A stretch of 64,000 bases of DNA from Rhodococcus yunnanensis NBRC 103083 (GCF_001895005.1 NZ_BCXH01000007.1:124001-188000); one strand, 5' to 3'. Counted from the first letter of the stretch, positions 24,906-33,870 are shown. Program-made: numbers and translations. Notes: a model not told the origin generated them from the letters alone.

Positions 24906-25670
24906 ATGACTAAATCTAACCCCCTCGACGTCCTCGGCGACGGATTCCGCAACCTGCGACTACACGACATGGACGGCGCGATGCTCACACTGTCGATCGA
25001 CTACGAGCTCGGCGACCAACCGCTGGTGCGGACTGCAGTGGGCCTCGCATCGCTCGCGCACCGAGACCAAACCCGACCGGGGAGCAGCGGCACTCCCGAG
25101 CCATACATCAACCATCCACTTCGAAACACGCTGCGTCTCATACGGCTCAGCAGCCGCGACCCGGAAGCCCTCGCCGCAACGGCGTTGCACGACACGGTGG
25201 AAGATCAGCCCGAACGGCTTGTCGAACTGCTGCAGGGCGACCGGACTGCAGCTCCGCGAGACGAGGCACGGCGACTGCTCTCCGCCTATTTCGAAGGCAC
25301 CGTATCGGATACCGTGTGGGCTGTCACCAACCCGCCGCGGCCATCGGGTCTCACGATCGAGCTGAAGAACGCGGCCTACGTCGAGCATGTGACTGCCGTG
25401 ATCGACAATCCTCGGGTCTATTTGGTGAAAGTCTCGGACTTCATCGACAACGCCGGCAGCCTGAGTGCCCTCGCAGATCCAGTGAAGCGAAATCGACTAC
25501 GCGAGAAGTACGGACCGTTGGTGCCCATCTTCCAGGACGCAGCACTGCGCCACGGTGATGCGCTCGGGCTTGATTCGGAAGGATTCACTCGACTCACCAA
25601 ACGGCTCGACGATCTGGCCGCGGCACTCCGAGAAGGCACCGAATTCGACGAAGGAGCTCACTTTGGCTGA
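24906..25670 (+). CDS. HD-domain phosphohydrolase resembling the (p)ppGpp hydrolase domain of RelA/SpoT
   Basis: 254 residues from ATG 24906 with AAGGA upstream. HD motifs: AHRDQ (His52), PYINHPL (His70), ATALHDTVEDQ (His95-Asp96, Glu99-Asp100) and a later KVSDFIDN aspartate. This spacing is that of the metal-dependent hydrolase half of RelA/SpoT and of stand-alone Mesh1-type enzymes that cleave (p)ppGpp. No synthetase, TGS or ACT domain follows. A small frame with its own ribosome site overlaps the last codons. The substrate is inferred from the motif pattern alone. Confidence 0.75.
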   Translation: MTKSNPLDVLGDGFRNLRLHDMDGAMLTLSIDYELGDQPLVRTAVGLASLAHRDQTRPGSSGTPEPYINHPLRNTLRLIRLSSRDPEALAATALHDTVEDQPERLVELLQGDRTAAPRDEARRLLSAYFEGTVSDTVWAVTNPPRPSGLTIELKNAAYVEHVTAVIDNPRVYLVKVSDFIDNAGSLSALADPVKRNRLREKYGPLVPIFQDAALRHGDALGLDSEGFTRLTKRLDDLAAALREGTEFDEGAHFG

Positions 25671-25806
25671 TTCTCAGAGCAATTCCCTCACTCAGACCGA
25701 TGAATCTGTGTCTGGCCCGGGTTTGCGATTCACCTCGAATGTCGGCGGCAATCGGTACCCGGCGGTGGTCGCAGACGTCGGTCAGGTGTCGGTGAAGACG
25801 GTCTGA
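25663..25806 (+). CDS. 47-residue protein overlapping the HD gene
   Basis: TTG 25663 lies inside the last codons of the HD gene and has GAAGGAG six bases upstream. The product ADSQSNSLTQTDESVSGPGL, RFTSNVGGNRYPAVVADVGQ, VSVKTV is hydrophilic and has no known relative to me. The strong ribosome site and coupling argue it is translated; length is too short for more. Confidence 0.45.
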   Translation: MADSQSNSLTQTDESVSGPGLRFTSNVGGNRYPAVVADVGQVSVKTV

Positions 25807-25834
25807 CGTGTGGGCAACAGCGACGTGGAATGTG

Positions 25835-26179
25835 TCATTTGGCGGGCCGTATCCAGCGGAGTACCGAATAACGCGCTGCGGCGACAACTGTAGCCAATGC
25901 CGGTATCACAAACCAGCTCGTGGCTACGAAAAACAATGCGCCCCATAAGAAGAAACCCACGAGCACGGCCTGAATGTAGTCGCCGATCGTGTGTTGCTCA
26001 CTGTCGGTCACCAGGCCAAGAATCAACGCCGAACCGAAACCGATCGAACAGATCGCAAACGCAATCGGAATCGCCCACAGCGCGGACGACAACCACAATG
26101 ACCCAAATCGTCTCGGGTTCCTATCCATCATCTCGACCGCTCGACGATATCGATTCGGGGCGGGTTCGCCACACTCCAT
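25835..26179 (-). CDS. small integral membrane protein, paralogue 3
   Basis: 114 residues. Same layout as 18090: short N-terminus (RNPRRFGSLW), span SALWAIPIAFAICSIGFGSA, loop with DSEQHTIGDYI, spans AVLVGFFLWGALFFVATSWF and VIPALATVVAAARY, short basic tail. The start could be the ATG at 26179 or the later MMDRN. No immunity-type gene follows here; it converges on the HD operon. Confidence 0.6.
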   Translation of the reverse strand: MECGEPAPNRYRRAVEMMDRNPRRFGSLWLSSALWAIPIAFAICSIGFGSALILGLVTDSEQHTIGDYIQAVLVGFFLWGALFFVATSWFVIPALATVVAAARYSVLRWIRPAK

Positions 26180-26558
26180 CCCATCGGTCGATGTCGGCGA
26201 TCCCCACCGTCAAAATGCACCTACAAGTTCAGTTGGGGCGCGAAAACGGATCGCAGTTGCCGATCCAGATTCGAGCATGCTCCTCCTCGGTAGGTCTCGA
26301 CGTCGCTCTCGCCCGTGTGGAAGAGAACCAAGGGCACTGCACTTCTATCAAGTTGGACGCAGCTCAGAACCAATTGGTTCCCCACCATTGTCTAGGACTA
26401 CTAGGCAGCCTCGCTCATACAACGGCCCCGTCAGCTGAACATCCGACATACAACCGCGACAACAATGCGGAGGAAGAAGATCACCTCGACCTACGTGGTC
26501 ATTCCGCAGGCTCCACTCCTGGCAACCCCTTCCACTGCACCGTTGTCGCTTCTTTTGC
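26180..26558. other. stretch without a confident gene
   Basis: Holds a 55-codon minus frame at 26221-26388 (SAVPLVLFHTGESDVETYRG) without ribosome site or known relatives, and near 26460 a minus frame reading VIFFLRIVVAVVCRMFS before a stop. The latter is conserved at 6100 as IFFVCIVVAVVGCVFS and looks like the end of a small membrane peptide gene interrupted by a TAG. Neither is firm enough for a gene call. Confidence 0.4.
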
Positions 26559-27203
26559 TCACTCGCCGCGGGCACGGCGGCGGTCAGCGTCGGAGAACCC
26601 CGGAGCCGGCGGGGAACCAAGAACCTGAGCACGCTTGCGATCCTGGTAGTTCGCCACAGAGGCGAAGGCCGCGGTGACGCCGACCGTCGTCGAGACGTAG
26701 GTCATCGATTTGTCCCGCGCGAAGCCGAGGTTGGTACCGACCTCGACTGCATCGATATTGGACCCGAGAAACACGAAATCCCACTGATAGTCCCGCTCCT
26801 GCTGCGCAATCAGCTCGCGCACAGCGGTATTGGTCCACTCCTTGCTCGAGTTCTCATGACCGTCCGTCATGACCAGAACGGTGACCGATCCTGGACGCTC
26901 GTCCTCGGGCAGGGCAGCGAGCTCGGAACCGACGTCGGTGATGAGCCGGCCGATGGCGTCGTACAGCGCAGTCGAGCCGCGGGGCTGCAGAACGAGCGGC
27001 GGCACCGTTCGGATCGGCTGCGAGCTGTAGACCAGCTCGTACCGCTCGTCGAACTGCGCCAGGGTCACGACAGACTCCCCGTCCTGCTCGCGCTCCTTGG
27101 CGATGAACGAATCGAACCCGCCGCGGGTGTCGTCGGCAATGGAATGCATCGACCCCGAGCGGTCGAGCAGAGCAGCAACGAGAGACAGCTGTGGATTGGT
27201 CAA
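26559..27203 (-). CDS. von Willebrand factor A domain protein
   Basis: 214 residues from TTG 27203, fixed by AGGAGG seven bases upstream. One VWA domain: SLVAALLDRSGSMHSIADDT with the metal site DxSxS (Asp14, Ser16, Ser18), a second block SVTVLVMTDGHENSS, and strand-helix alternation between. Cytoplasmic. Residues 175-214 are a basic tail (NYQDRKRAQVLGS, DADRRRARGE). VWA domains bind partner proteins through a metal ion; the partner is not obvious here. A broken copy lies at 6098. The gene is divergent from the secreted protein at 27326. Confidence 0.8.
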   Translation of the reverse strand: MTNPQLSLVAALLDRSGSMHSIADDTRGGFDSFIAKEREQDGESVVTLAQFDERYELVYSSQPIRTVPPLVLQPRGSTALYDAIGRLITDVGSELAALPEDERPGSVTVLVMTDGHENSSKEWTNTAVRELIAQQERDYQWDFVFLGSNIDAVEVGTNLGFARDKSMTYVSTTVGVTAAFASVANYQDRKRAQVLGSPPAPGFSDADRRRARGE

Positions 27204-27283
27204 AAGAACCTCCTGAAGAAATGCGTCGAATAGGCGCGGTGAAGATGATGGCCGAACCATACCGAGAGGTACCGACAAGAAAC

Positions 27284-27321
27284 GGAGGTCGTAACGTTCG
27301 GCCGGGCCGAAACGAACCTCC
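27284..27321 (+). promoter_or_regulatory. inverted repeat in the leader of the secreted-protein gene
   Basis: GGAGGT at the left and ACCTCC at the right bracket a GC-rich palindrome (CGTTCGG / CCGAAACG around GGG) ending five bases before ATG 27326. If folded in RNA it would pair up the purine-rich ribosome-site region. Could equally be an operator in the divergent promoter. Confidence 0.35.
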
Positions 27322-27325
27322 GGGT

Positions 27326-28012
27326 ATGCCCAATACGACCCTCCTGGCCCTGCGGGGACTGCTTGCGACCGTCTCCGCAGCGTGCCTTCTGGCAGTGAGC
27401 GCGACTCCGGCTCAGGCGGCCCCTGCGCCGGTGGATGCCCTCGTCGCAGTGGAAGCCGCATTGCGGCCCGCAGCAATGCCCATCGGTGCGAAGACTGCCG
27501 AGTCGGCGGCCATCGCGATCGGCAAGATCGTCGAAGGAGCGCCGCGGTACAACTACTTCCCTCGTTCCATTCTTCTGACCGAAGGCGTGACGCAGCCGTT
27601 CCTGTACGACACCGCCGCAGCCGACTGCTTGCCGAGCGGATTCGGATCCGACGACTATTCCGTCGGCATCGCCCAGGCCATCGCCGGCCCCGCCGTCGAC
27701 CAGAGCCTGCCGGTGCCGGTGATCCCACCGGGCACGGTCAATGTGTTCTTCAGTGCCATGAACACCGCGATGTCCTCGCCGAACCAAGCGGACAACCTGG
27801 AGGTGGCGTGGCTGAACCTGAACACCCTGCAGTCCGGGCGAGCACCGATGTTCCAGGAGCGGCCGGCCGACTACATCGTGACACTGTCCAACACCATCGC
27901 AACCGGCCACGGCACAATCGTTTTCGTCGTGTTCGGTAGCGTTCTCGACGATACGAGCAGAGCATTACCACCATGCGAATACGCTCCGGTGGTCGGCGTC
28001 GTGCAGGCCTGA
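27326..28012 (+). CDS. secreted protein of unknown function
   Basis: 228 residues from ATG 27326. Signal peptide 1-33 (LRGLLATVSAACLLAVSATP, cut after AQA). The mature protein has two cysteines (ADCLPSG, PPCEYAP), a YNYFPRS segment and a beta-rich end (VTLSNTIATGHGTIVFVVFG). Such proteins are common and uncharacterised in Rhodococcus and Nocardia. First gene to the right of the repeat-rich island. Confidence 0.75.
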   Translation: MPNTTLLALRGLLATVSAACLLAVSATPAQAAPAPVDALVAVEAALRPAAMPIGAKTAESAAIAIGKIVEGAPRYNYFPRSILLTEGVTQPFLYDTAAADCLPSGFGSDDYSVGIAQAIAGPAVDQSLPVPVIPPGTVNVFFSAMNTAMSSPNQADNLEVAWLNLNTLQSGRAPMFQERPADYIVTLSNTIATGHGTIVFVVFGSVLDDTSRALPPCEYAPVVGVVQA

Positions 28013-28013
28013 A

Positions 28014-28478
28014 TCAGGCGCGGTCGAGTAGATAGGCCGTCACCTCGTCCCAAGTTTCGTAGGGCTGCTCGCCGTATCGAAGCCACTCACCCTCGAACTC
28101 GCTGGCGCCGTTCTTGTCTCGGTCGTCGACCAGAAAATCCCCGCGGTTCAGGTTCTTGTGATGCGAGAGAATGAGACGCTTGTAGGCGACCGACCCATCC
28201 TCCAGCCCCAGATGCTTCTGAACCCACAACACCTTGTCGTGCCACGCACTCGGATTCTTCCACGGCGCCGTGGACAGAATGTAGGTGTCGAAAACCGCTG
28301 CGAGCGTGCGGTATGCGTCGAGTGCACCCTCGATGGGATCCATCCTGGAGAAGATGTGCGGCACCTCGTCGAGGTCGCCCTGATATGTGACGAGGTCTGC
28401 TGGATCGGCCCGGTCGATACCGGACTGGAAGTTCACCAGCGTGTTGTCGAGATCGATGTACAGGATTCTCTTGGCCAT
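28014..28478 (-). CDS. 5' nucleotidase, deoxy (NT5C-type HAD hydrolase)
   Basis: 154 residues from ATG 28478 with GAAAGG upstream. HAD motifs: ILYIDLDNTLVNF with nucleophile and acid-base aspartates (DxDNT), YILSTAPW with the motif II serine/threonine, LILSHHKN with a motif III lysine at some distance, and FLVDDRDKNG with the motif IV aspartates. The short length and STAPW fit the 5'(3')-deoxyribonucleotidase family, which dephosphorylates nucleoside monophosphates. Ends two bases from the convergent secreted-protein gene. Confidence 0.78.
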   Translation of the reverse strand: MAKRILYIDLDNTLVNFQSGIDRADPADLVTYQGDLDEVPHIFSRMDPIEGALDAYRTLAAVFDTYILSTAPWKNPSAWHDKVLWVQKHLGLEDGSVAYKRLILSHHKNLNRGDFLVDDRDKNGASEFEGEWLRYGEQPYETWDEVTAYLLDRA

Positions 28479-28627
28479 GTCAGGCACCTTTCGTCGACGC
28501 GCCGATCGGGGCTCGTCGGGAGGGAGGGTGGCGGGAACTACACCGCCGGGAACGGCAGAACTTGACTTCGTTCTGCAGTTCGATCATGACACACGGCTCC
28601 GACAACTTCTGTAGGTGGGCGCACGGA

Positions 28628-28804
28628 TCACACCGCGAGGTCGACGCACGCGGTGCACTCGAACTCCACGATTCTCTCGTCAGCTGGAGCAGCCCGACCA
28701 TTGTCGGCGCCGGTGATGCCGCAGTGATCAGCCGATCCCCCGTCCGGATGAGCTGCCAAGCCGCAATCCCGGTCGGCGTCCACGCAGCTGAAACAGTCCT
28801 GCAC
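28628..28804 (-). CDS. small cysteine-rich protein
   Basis: 58 residues from GTG 28804. Seven cysteines including two CxxC pairs (CFSC near the start, CTAC near the end), with RDCGLAAHPDGGSADHCGI between, as in small zinc-ribbon proteins. Third-position GC is higher in this frame than in the overlapping longer frame on the same strand, which favours it. No clear ribosome site was seen and no relative is known to me. Its start codon immediately follows a stop by one codon. Confidence 0.35.
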   Translation of the reverse strand: MQDCFSCVDADRDCGLAAHPDGGSADHCGITGADNGRAAPADERIVEFECTACVDLAV

Positions 28805-28967
28805 CTGTCAGCAGGTTCGTCGCCGAAACCACTGCGCCGCAAATTCGTCGGCCAATGCATCAGTCTCGGACGCAGAGCAACTGTGCACCTTTACGATGTG
28901 GTTCGGCCATCGTGGGCCGTTCAGCTACAGCTGGTCCTAGAACATATTTCCAGTTACCGACCGAGAT

Positions 28968-30899
28968 CTAGACCGAGAACGGTTTCGAGACATTCTCCTC
29001 TGTCGAAGCTCCGGGATCCCAGTGCGAGATCCAGGGTCCGGTGCCCTCGCTCTGGTCGAGGACGCCGTCCTCCATCCAGGTGTATCGACCGTCGAGCAAG
29101 TCGGCAGCAACACGGCCGTCGGTGTCGTCCGTGTTCTCCCACAGAGCGCCGAACAGTCTTTCCACGCGCAGTGTTGCCTGCTCACAGAATGCGTCGGCCA
29201 ACTGGTAGGACGCGCCGCCGTGCACGGCGTCCTCGGTTCGCTGGCTTTCCGCGCGAACGATGGTTGCCGACATGGCGAACAGCTCGGCTCCGATGTCCAC
29301 GATCCGGCCGAGGAAACCCTGCCGATACTCCAGCTTGGCCTGCCAACGCGCCATCCCGTACAGCATCGAGCGGGCAAGTTTGCGAGAACTGCGCTCGATG
29401 AAGCGCAGATGTGTTGCCAGCGCACCGAACTCACTGTAGGACGTCGGCAGCTGTCCCTTGCCCGCGACGAGTTGCGGCATCCACCTGGCGTAGAAGTTCC
29501 CTGCCTTGACCGCTGATTTCGCCTTTGCACTCAGGTCCGCCTTCGGGTTCACCAGATCGCCCGCCGCAACGAGGTGCGCATCGGACGCCTCACGCGCGAC
29601 CAGTAGCCGCATGATCTCGCTCGAACCTTCGAAAATGCGGTTGATCCGTATGTCCCGCAGCAACTGCTCGGCGGGGACTGCGCGCTCGCCGCGCGCTTTG
29701 AGCGAGTCGGCAGTCTCGTACCCACGTCCGCCGCGGATCTGAACCAACTCGTCGACGACGAGCCACGACATCTCACTGGCCCACAGCTTCGCCAGCGCCG
29801 CCTCGATCCGGATGTCGTTACGACCTTCGTCGGACATCTGACCGGACAGGTCGAGGACAGCCTCGAGCGCATAGTTGGTGGCCGCGATGAACGACAGTTT
29901 GCTGGCGACCGCCGCATGCTCGCCCACCGGACGACCCCACTGCACACGCTCCGCGGACCATTCCCGTGCGATCTTCTGGCTCAATTTGCCTGCGGCAGAA
30001 CACATGGCAGGTATCGCGAGCCGTCCGGCGTTCAACGTGGTCAGGGCGATCTTGAGACCATCACCTTCACGCCCGATCAAGTTCTCCTTCGGCACGCGAA
30101 CCTTGTGCATTCGAGTGAGTCCGTTTTCGATACCCCGCAATCCCATGAACCTGTTGCGCCGCTCGACGGTGATCCCGGGCGAATCGGCCTCGACGACGAA
30201 CGCAGAAATCCCACCGCGATGTCCCTCGCTCCTGGGCACTCGTGCCATCACCACCAACAATTCCGCAACGACGCCGTTGGTCGTCCACAACTTCACACCG
30301 TCGAGTTCGTAGGCTGCGCCGTCGGCCGTCGGGACCGCAGAACTCGCCATTCGAGCGGGATCGGATCCGACGTCCGGTTCGGTGAGCAGGAATGCCGAAA
30401 TCGCACCTTTCGCGCATCGCGGCAAGAATTTCGCCTTCTGCGCCGGCGTACCGGCCAGCTTGAGCGGCTCGGGCACACCGATCGATTGGTGGGCGGACAT
30501 GAGTGCTCCGAGGGATGCGTGCACCGAACTGATCAGCATCATCGCCTTGTTGTACGCAACTTGAGAGAGTCCGCGTCCGCCGTACTCCTCGGGGATCTTC
30601 AGACCGAAGCACCCCAGCTCTGCGAACCCCTTGACGTAATCATCGGGAATGCGTTCCTCCCGCTCGATCACCGAGCCATCGACCGTGGCGCAGTACGCGG
30701 CCAACTCCTCCAGAAAGCGATCGGCTTTCTCGGAGCTCTCGGCTGTCGGTTTCGGATAGGGATGTACCAGATCGAGCTGGAACCTCCCGAGAAACAACTC
30801 CTTGCAGAACGACGGCTTGTCCCACCCCTCCGCTCTCGACTCCTCTACGAGTGCTCGCGACTGTTCCTCCGTTACATCCAACTTCTGAGTGGACATCAT
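28968..30899 (-). CDS. fadE10: acyl-CoA dehydrogenase, FadE10-like
   Basis: 643 residues. Oxidises acyl-CoA to trans-2-enoyl-CoA in fatty acid beta-oxidation with FAD. Domain order: N-terminal extension (EESRAEGWDKPSFCKELFLG), helical domain, middle beta-domain with FLLTEPDVGSDPARMAS and KLWTTNGVVAELLVVMARVP, C-terminal helices with FMGLRGIENG and QIRGGRGYETADSL, whose Glu is the likely base, then a 200-residue extra helical part as in long-chain enzymes. Length and sequence agree closely with what I remember of M. tuberculosis FadE10 (about 650 residues). Monocistronic, with a palindrome in its promoter region. Confidence 0.85.
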   Translation of the reverse strand: MMSTQKLDVTEEQSRALVEESRAEGWDKPSFCKELFLGRFQLDLVHPYPKPTAESSEKADRFLEELAAYCATVDGSVIEREERIPDDYVKGFAELGCFGLKIPEEYGGRGLSQVAYNKAMMLISSVHASLGALMSAHQSIGVPEPLKLAGTPAQKAKFLPRCAKGAISAFLLTEPDVGSDPARMASSAVPTADGAAYELDGVKLWTTNGVVAELLVVMARVPRSEGHRGGISAFVVEADSPGITVERRNRFMGLRGIENGLTRMHKVRVPKENLIGREGDGLKIALTTLNAGRLAIPAMCSAAGKLSQKIAREWSAERVQWGRPVGEHAAVASKLSFIAATNYALEAVLDLSGQMSDEGRNDIRIEAALAKLWASEMSWLVVDELVQIRGGRGYETADSLKARGERAVPAEQLLRDIRINRIFEGSSEIMRLLVAREASDAHLVAAGDLVNPKADLSAKAKSAVKAGNFYARWMPQLVAGKGQLPTSYSEFGALATHLRFIERSSRKLARSMLYGMARWQAKLEYRQGFLGRIVDIGAELFAMSATIVRAESQRTEDAVHGGASYQLADAFCEQATLRVERLFGALWENTDDTDGRVAADLLDGRYTWMEDGVLDQSEGTGPWISHWDPGASTEENVSKPFSV

Positions 30900-30982
30900 C
30901 TTCGGCTCCTCCCGGACGATTGACGATGCACTCGAGTGTTCTCCTGCGCAGCGGGCTACGGACCGAAACGAGCATCGAGTGT

Positions 30983-30994
30983 TACCGATCGGTA
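30983..30994. promoter_or_regulatory. palindromic operator candidate upstream of fadE10
   Basis: TACCGATCGGTA, a perfect 12-bp palindrome about 85 bases upstream of the fadE10 start and 100 bases upstream of the divergent gene at 31093. Typical of TetR-type repressors of fatty-acid genes; the regulator is not in the window or not identifiable. Confidence 0.45.
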
Positions 30995-31092
30995 CAAACC
31001 GTCGGAGGCGACGACGGGTGCAGATCGGAACGTGATCAACACCCTCCGTTGCATCACGCTTCGGTGTCGGTACCTCATGTCAGGATTGCGGC

Positions 31093-31866
31093 ATGTCACG
31101 ACTCGACGAGGGATTCGCCCCACCGGCGGCATGTGTGCAGTGGTGCCAGCTTCGTTCCTATGACCTGCACGTCCTCGACGACGGTGTCGAAGTGGATCTC
31201 GGCTGGTGGAACGACCACCTCGATCGCGCCGGACACGACATTCGACTGCGTGGGCGCAATCTCGACGGCCAGGTCGTCTCCGACGGCTTGGCAACGATCC
31301 AGCGCAACGACCTCCGTATCGGCACCGAGCTGGCCGACGCCGAACATGCCTCCCTGGGCCTGCTCTTTCTCTGCGCAGCCTGGCAGGGCAGCCACCGATA
31401 CCGAAAAGCGGTCCGGCGTTTCCCCGACATCAACAACCCGCACCTGATGCGCCCCAACGAGAGCCCGGTCGCCAAGACCCTCGCCGTGCTCGACAGCTGT
31501 GTCCGTGACCGCAGACTCCCGGACCTGCAGAACGGGTCCTGGTCCGGCTGGCCCGACGCCCCCGGCGTCGGCGTGTCGTTGATGGCGTCGTTCCTGTGGG
31601 CGACGAAGGGATCCGTGCGAGGGGGCCGGGGCCAGCTGATCGACCAGTTCGGTGTGTCCACCCTCATCCACGAGGGCTGGCTGGAGGATCCTGCGGTCAC
31701 CGGCTTCACCCGTCGCCGATACGACCGGTACGTCGAACTGCTCACCGGTTGGGCAACCGATATCGGCACCAGCCCCGAGCTCGTCGAAATGTGGCTCGTG
31801 CAGCGCTGGAGCGCCAGGGTCCGCGAAGCACGAGAGGGCCTGCACGCCGAACCGACCCTGTTCTGA
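31093..31866 (+). CDS. unknown protein, possibly OGG-fold
   Basis: 257 residues from ATG 31093. No signal peptide or membrane segment. WNDHLDRAGHDIRL near the start and TRRRYDRYVELLTGWATDIG, SPELVEMWLVQRWSARVREA near the end recall a group of actinobacterial proteins annotated as 8-oxoguanine glycosylase OGG fold; the catalytic lysine/aspartate pair of true glycosylases cannot be seen. Divergent from fadE10, with no operon partner. The assignment is tentative. Confidence 0.6.
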   Translation: MSRLDEGFAPPAACVQWCQLRSYDLHVLDDGVEVDLGWWNDHLDRAGHDIRLRGRNLDGQVVSDGLATIQRNDLRIGTELADAEHASLGLLFLCAAWQGSHRYRKAVRRFPDINNPHLMRPNESPVAKTLAVLDSCVRDRRLPDLQNGSWSGWPDAPGVGVSLMASFLWATKGSVRGGRGQLIDQFGVSTLIHEGWLEDPAVTGFTRRRYDRYVELLTGWATDIGTSPELVEMWLVQRWSARVREAREGLHAEPTLF

Positions 31867-32129
31867 ACAGTGCACACATGCCGAACGGCCGGCCAGCTCA
31901 CCTCGAGTGATTCGGCGTCCATTCTCGTCGGCTCCGCACTGCATCGTCGTCGACCCCGAGATCGTCGGCCGGCGCACGTTCCTAAGTCCGTGACTCAACG
32001 GGCAGCTGGTTCAAAATCAGCCTGCGTCAAACTATCTGCGTTCGCCGATCCCCTGCCTACAGTTACCTCGCACATCAAGACTTAGGACGAGGGCAGCAGC
32101 GGCCCGCGACATGTGGAACGGGATGTCAA

Positions 32130-33869
32130 GTGCGGATGCTCGGCGCTCGGTCTGCTCGCACCCTGCCGTGGATCGCGCTGTCGATCTTCATCGTCGCAGC
32201 GTTCGTAGTGCCGCTGATCATGTTGATAGCGATGGCTTTTCGCACGGACCTGCCTGGACTTCCAGGGCAGTGGTCCACCGCCGGGTTCACCGCGGCGATA
32301 TCGAACTCCGAGTTGTTGACACCGCTACGTGCATCCTTGATCTTCGCCGTATCCAGTTCGGTGATCGGGACGGCCATCGCATTGTTCTTCGTCTTCGTGG
32401 TCACCCGGACATCGGTTCGCTTCCGCAGAGCTGTGACACCGATGATGACGTTGATCTTCGCGACACCGGTGCTGTTCTTCGCCCTCAGCTGGGGAATGCT
32501 GGGTGCGGATCGGGTGGGACTGATCAACAAGACGTTCGGGTGGATCACGGGCGAGGTCGGAACCTCGATATTTTCGATCAATTCATGGCCCGGACTGATT
32601 TTCGTGATGGCCATCAAACTGAGCTCGCTCGCGTATTTCCTGCTGCTCGGGCCGTCGCTCAAGTTGGATCGCTCACTCGAAGAGGCCGCGGAGTTGTCCG
32701 GGTCAGGCCGGGTAGGCGCCTATTTCAGGATCTACTTCGCACTGCTGAGCCCCTCCATCACGGGGTCGTTGGTCATCGGTTTCATCGCGGGCATGCAGGC
32801 GTTCGACACTCCCCAGATCATCGGAACGCAGGCGGGCATCCATGTGCTGTCCACCGAGATCTACCGTCTGGTGTCCACGTACCCGGCGGACTACGCCGGC
32901 GCAGCCACTGTGTCCTTGGCCTTCATCGCCTTGCTCGGCGTCCTGGTCGCGGTGCAGTTCCGCCTCCTGCGAAGTCGAAAATTCACCACCGTCGGGGGCA
33001 AGTCCCGACCCGGTATGCCATGGAACTTTCCACGAGGCAACTACTTCTTCGATGCCGCCGTCGTGCTCTTCGGGCTGGTGTCGTTCATCCTGCCGACGTT
33101 GCAGCTGGTACTCAGCTCGTTCAACAAGGTATTCGGCCGCTACGACAGCCTGTCGCTGCGCAACTACCAGAAGCTGTTCGACGCCCCCGGAGCGTCGAGC
33201 GCGGTGTTGAACACGCTGCTGTTCATGACGATCGGCGGATTCGTCACCGTGTTCCTCGGGACGGTGGTGACCTATGCGCTCCGTGCGCGTCCCACGAAAT
33301 GGAAGAGAGCTCTGGAGCTGCCGACGTGGATTCCCTGGGCAACTCCAGGCCTGGTCGGCGCCCTCGCGATCCTGGGCACGGTATTGGTAATTCCCGCTCT
33401 GCACCCGTTGTACGGCTCGACATGGCTGATGTTCGCCGCCTTGGTCATCGCGTCGATACCAGTTGCCATCCGATTCACCGAGAACTCGATTCTTCAGCTC
33501 GACCGCCAACTGATCGAGGCGGCGAAGATCGGCGGGGCGAGCACTTCGGTGAGCTTCGTGACGATTGTTCTCCCGTTGATCGGACCGAGCTTCATCTCCG
33601 GTTGGTTCGTCACCGGTTTGGCCATCGCAGGCAATCTGGAGATCCCGTTGCTGTTGGGTTCGACCAACGTCACGACCCTCTCGGGCCTGGCGTACAAGTA
33701 CTACAGCGACAGCGCCAGTCCTGTTGCTGCCGCAGCCTTCTGTGTCTTGTTGGTCTCGATCGTGGTTCTGTTCGCGGCCACGTGGGCAGTCCGTGCGTTG
33801 ATCGCTGCGGGCCTGCGAGCGCGTCGCCCGAAAGCTGCCGAACCCGCCGTGTTGTCGAAAGGCCTCTGA
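32130..33869 (+). CDS. ABC transporter permease, iron(III)-type fused pair
   Basis: 579 residues from GTG 32130 (or ATG 32136). Two fused permease halves, about 12 membrane spans, as in SfuB/FbpB proteins. Each half has the EAA loop for the ATPase: LEEAAELSGSGRVGAYFRIY and LIEAAKIGGASTSVSFVTIV. First gene of an operon with the ATPase one base after the stop, then the binding protein and an LLM monooxygenase. Family members import ferric iron, phosphonates or similar small chelates; the monooxygenase at the end suggests an organic ligand is broken down after entry. Confidence 0.85.
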   Translation: MRMLGARSARTLPWIALSIFIVAAFVVPLIMLIAMAFRTDLPGLPGQWSTAGFTAAISNSELLTPLRASLIFAVSSSVIGTAIALFFVFVVTRTSVRFRRAVTPMMTLIFATPVLFFALSWGMLGADRVGLINKTFGWITGEVGTSIFSINSWPGLIFVMAIKLSSLAYFLLLGPSLKLDRSLEEAAELSGSGRVGAYFRIYFALLSPSITGSLVIGFIAGMQAFDTPQIIGTQAGIHVLSTEIYRLVSTYPADYAGAATVSLAFIALLGVLVAVQFRLLRSRKFTTVGGKSRPGMPWNFPRGNYFFDAAVVLFGLVSFILPTLQLVLSSFNKVFGRYDSLSLRNYQKLFDAPGASSAVLNTLLFMTIGGFVTVFLGTVVTYALRARPTKWKRALELPTWIPWATPGLVGALAILGTVLVIPALHPLYGSTWLMFAALVIASIPVAIRFTENSILQLDRQLIEAAKIGGASTSVSFVTIVLPLIGPSFISGWFVTGLAIAGNLEIPLLLGSTNVTTLSGLAYKYYSDSASPVAAAAFCVLLVSIVVLFAATWAVRALIAAGLRARRPKAAEPAVLSKGL

Positions 33870-33870
33870 C

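Noticed and set aside
28562..29401. 279-codon plus frame downstream of the nucleotidase
   Set aside because: Mostly antisense of the fadE10 end and Arg/Pro-rich; no homology recognised.
31867..32129. Possible riboswitch ahead of the iron-type ABC operon
   Set aside because: 263 bases without genes, but no conserved core of a known riboswitch class could be recognised; only a weak TACAGT -10-like box.
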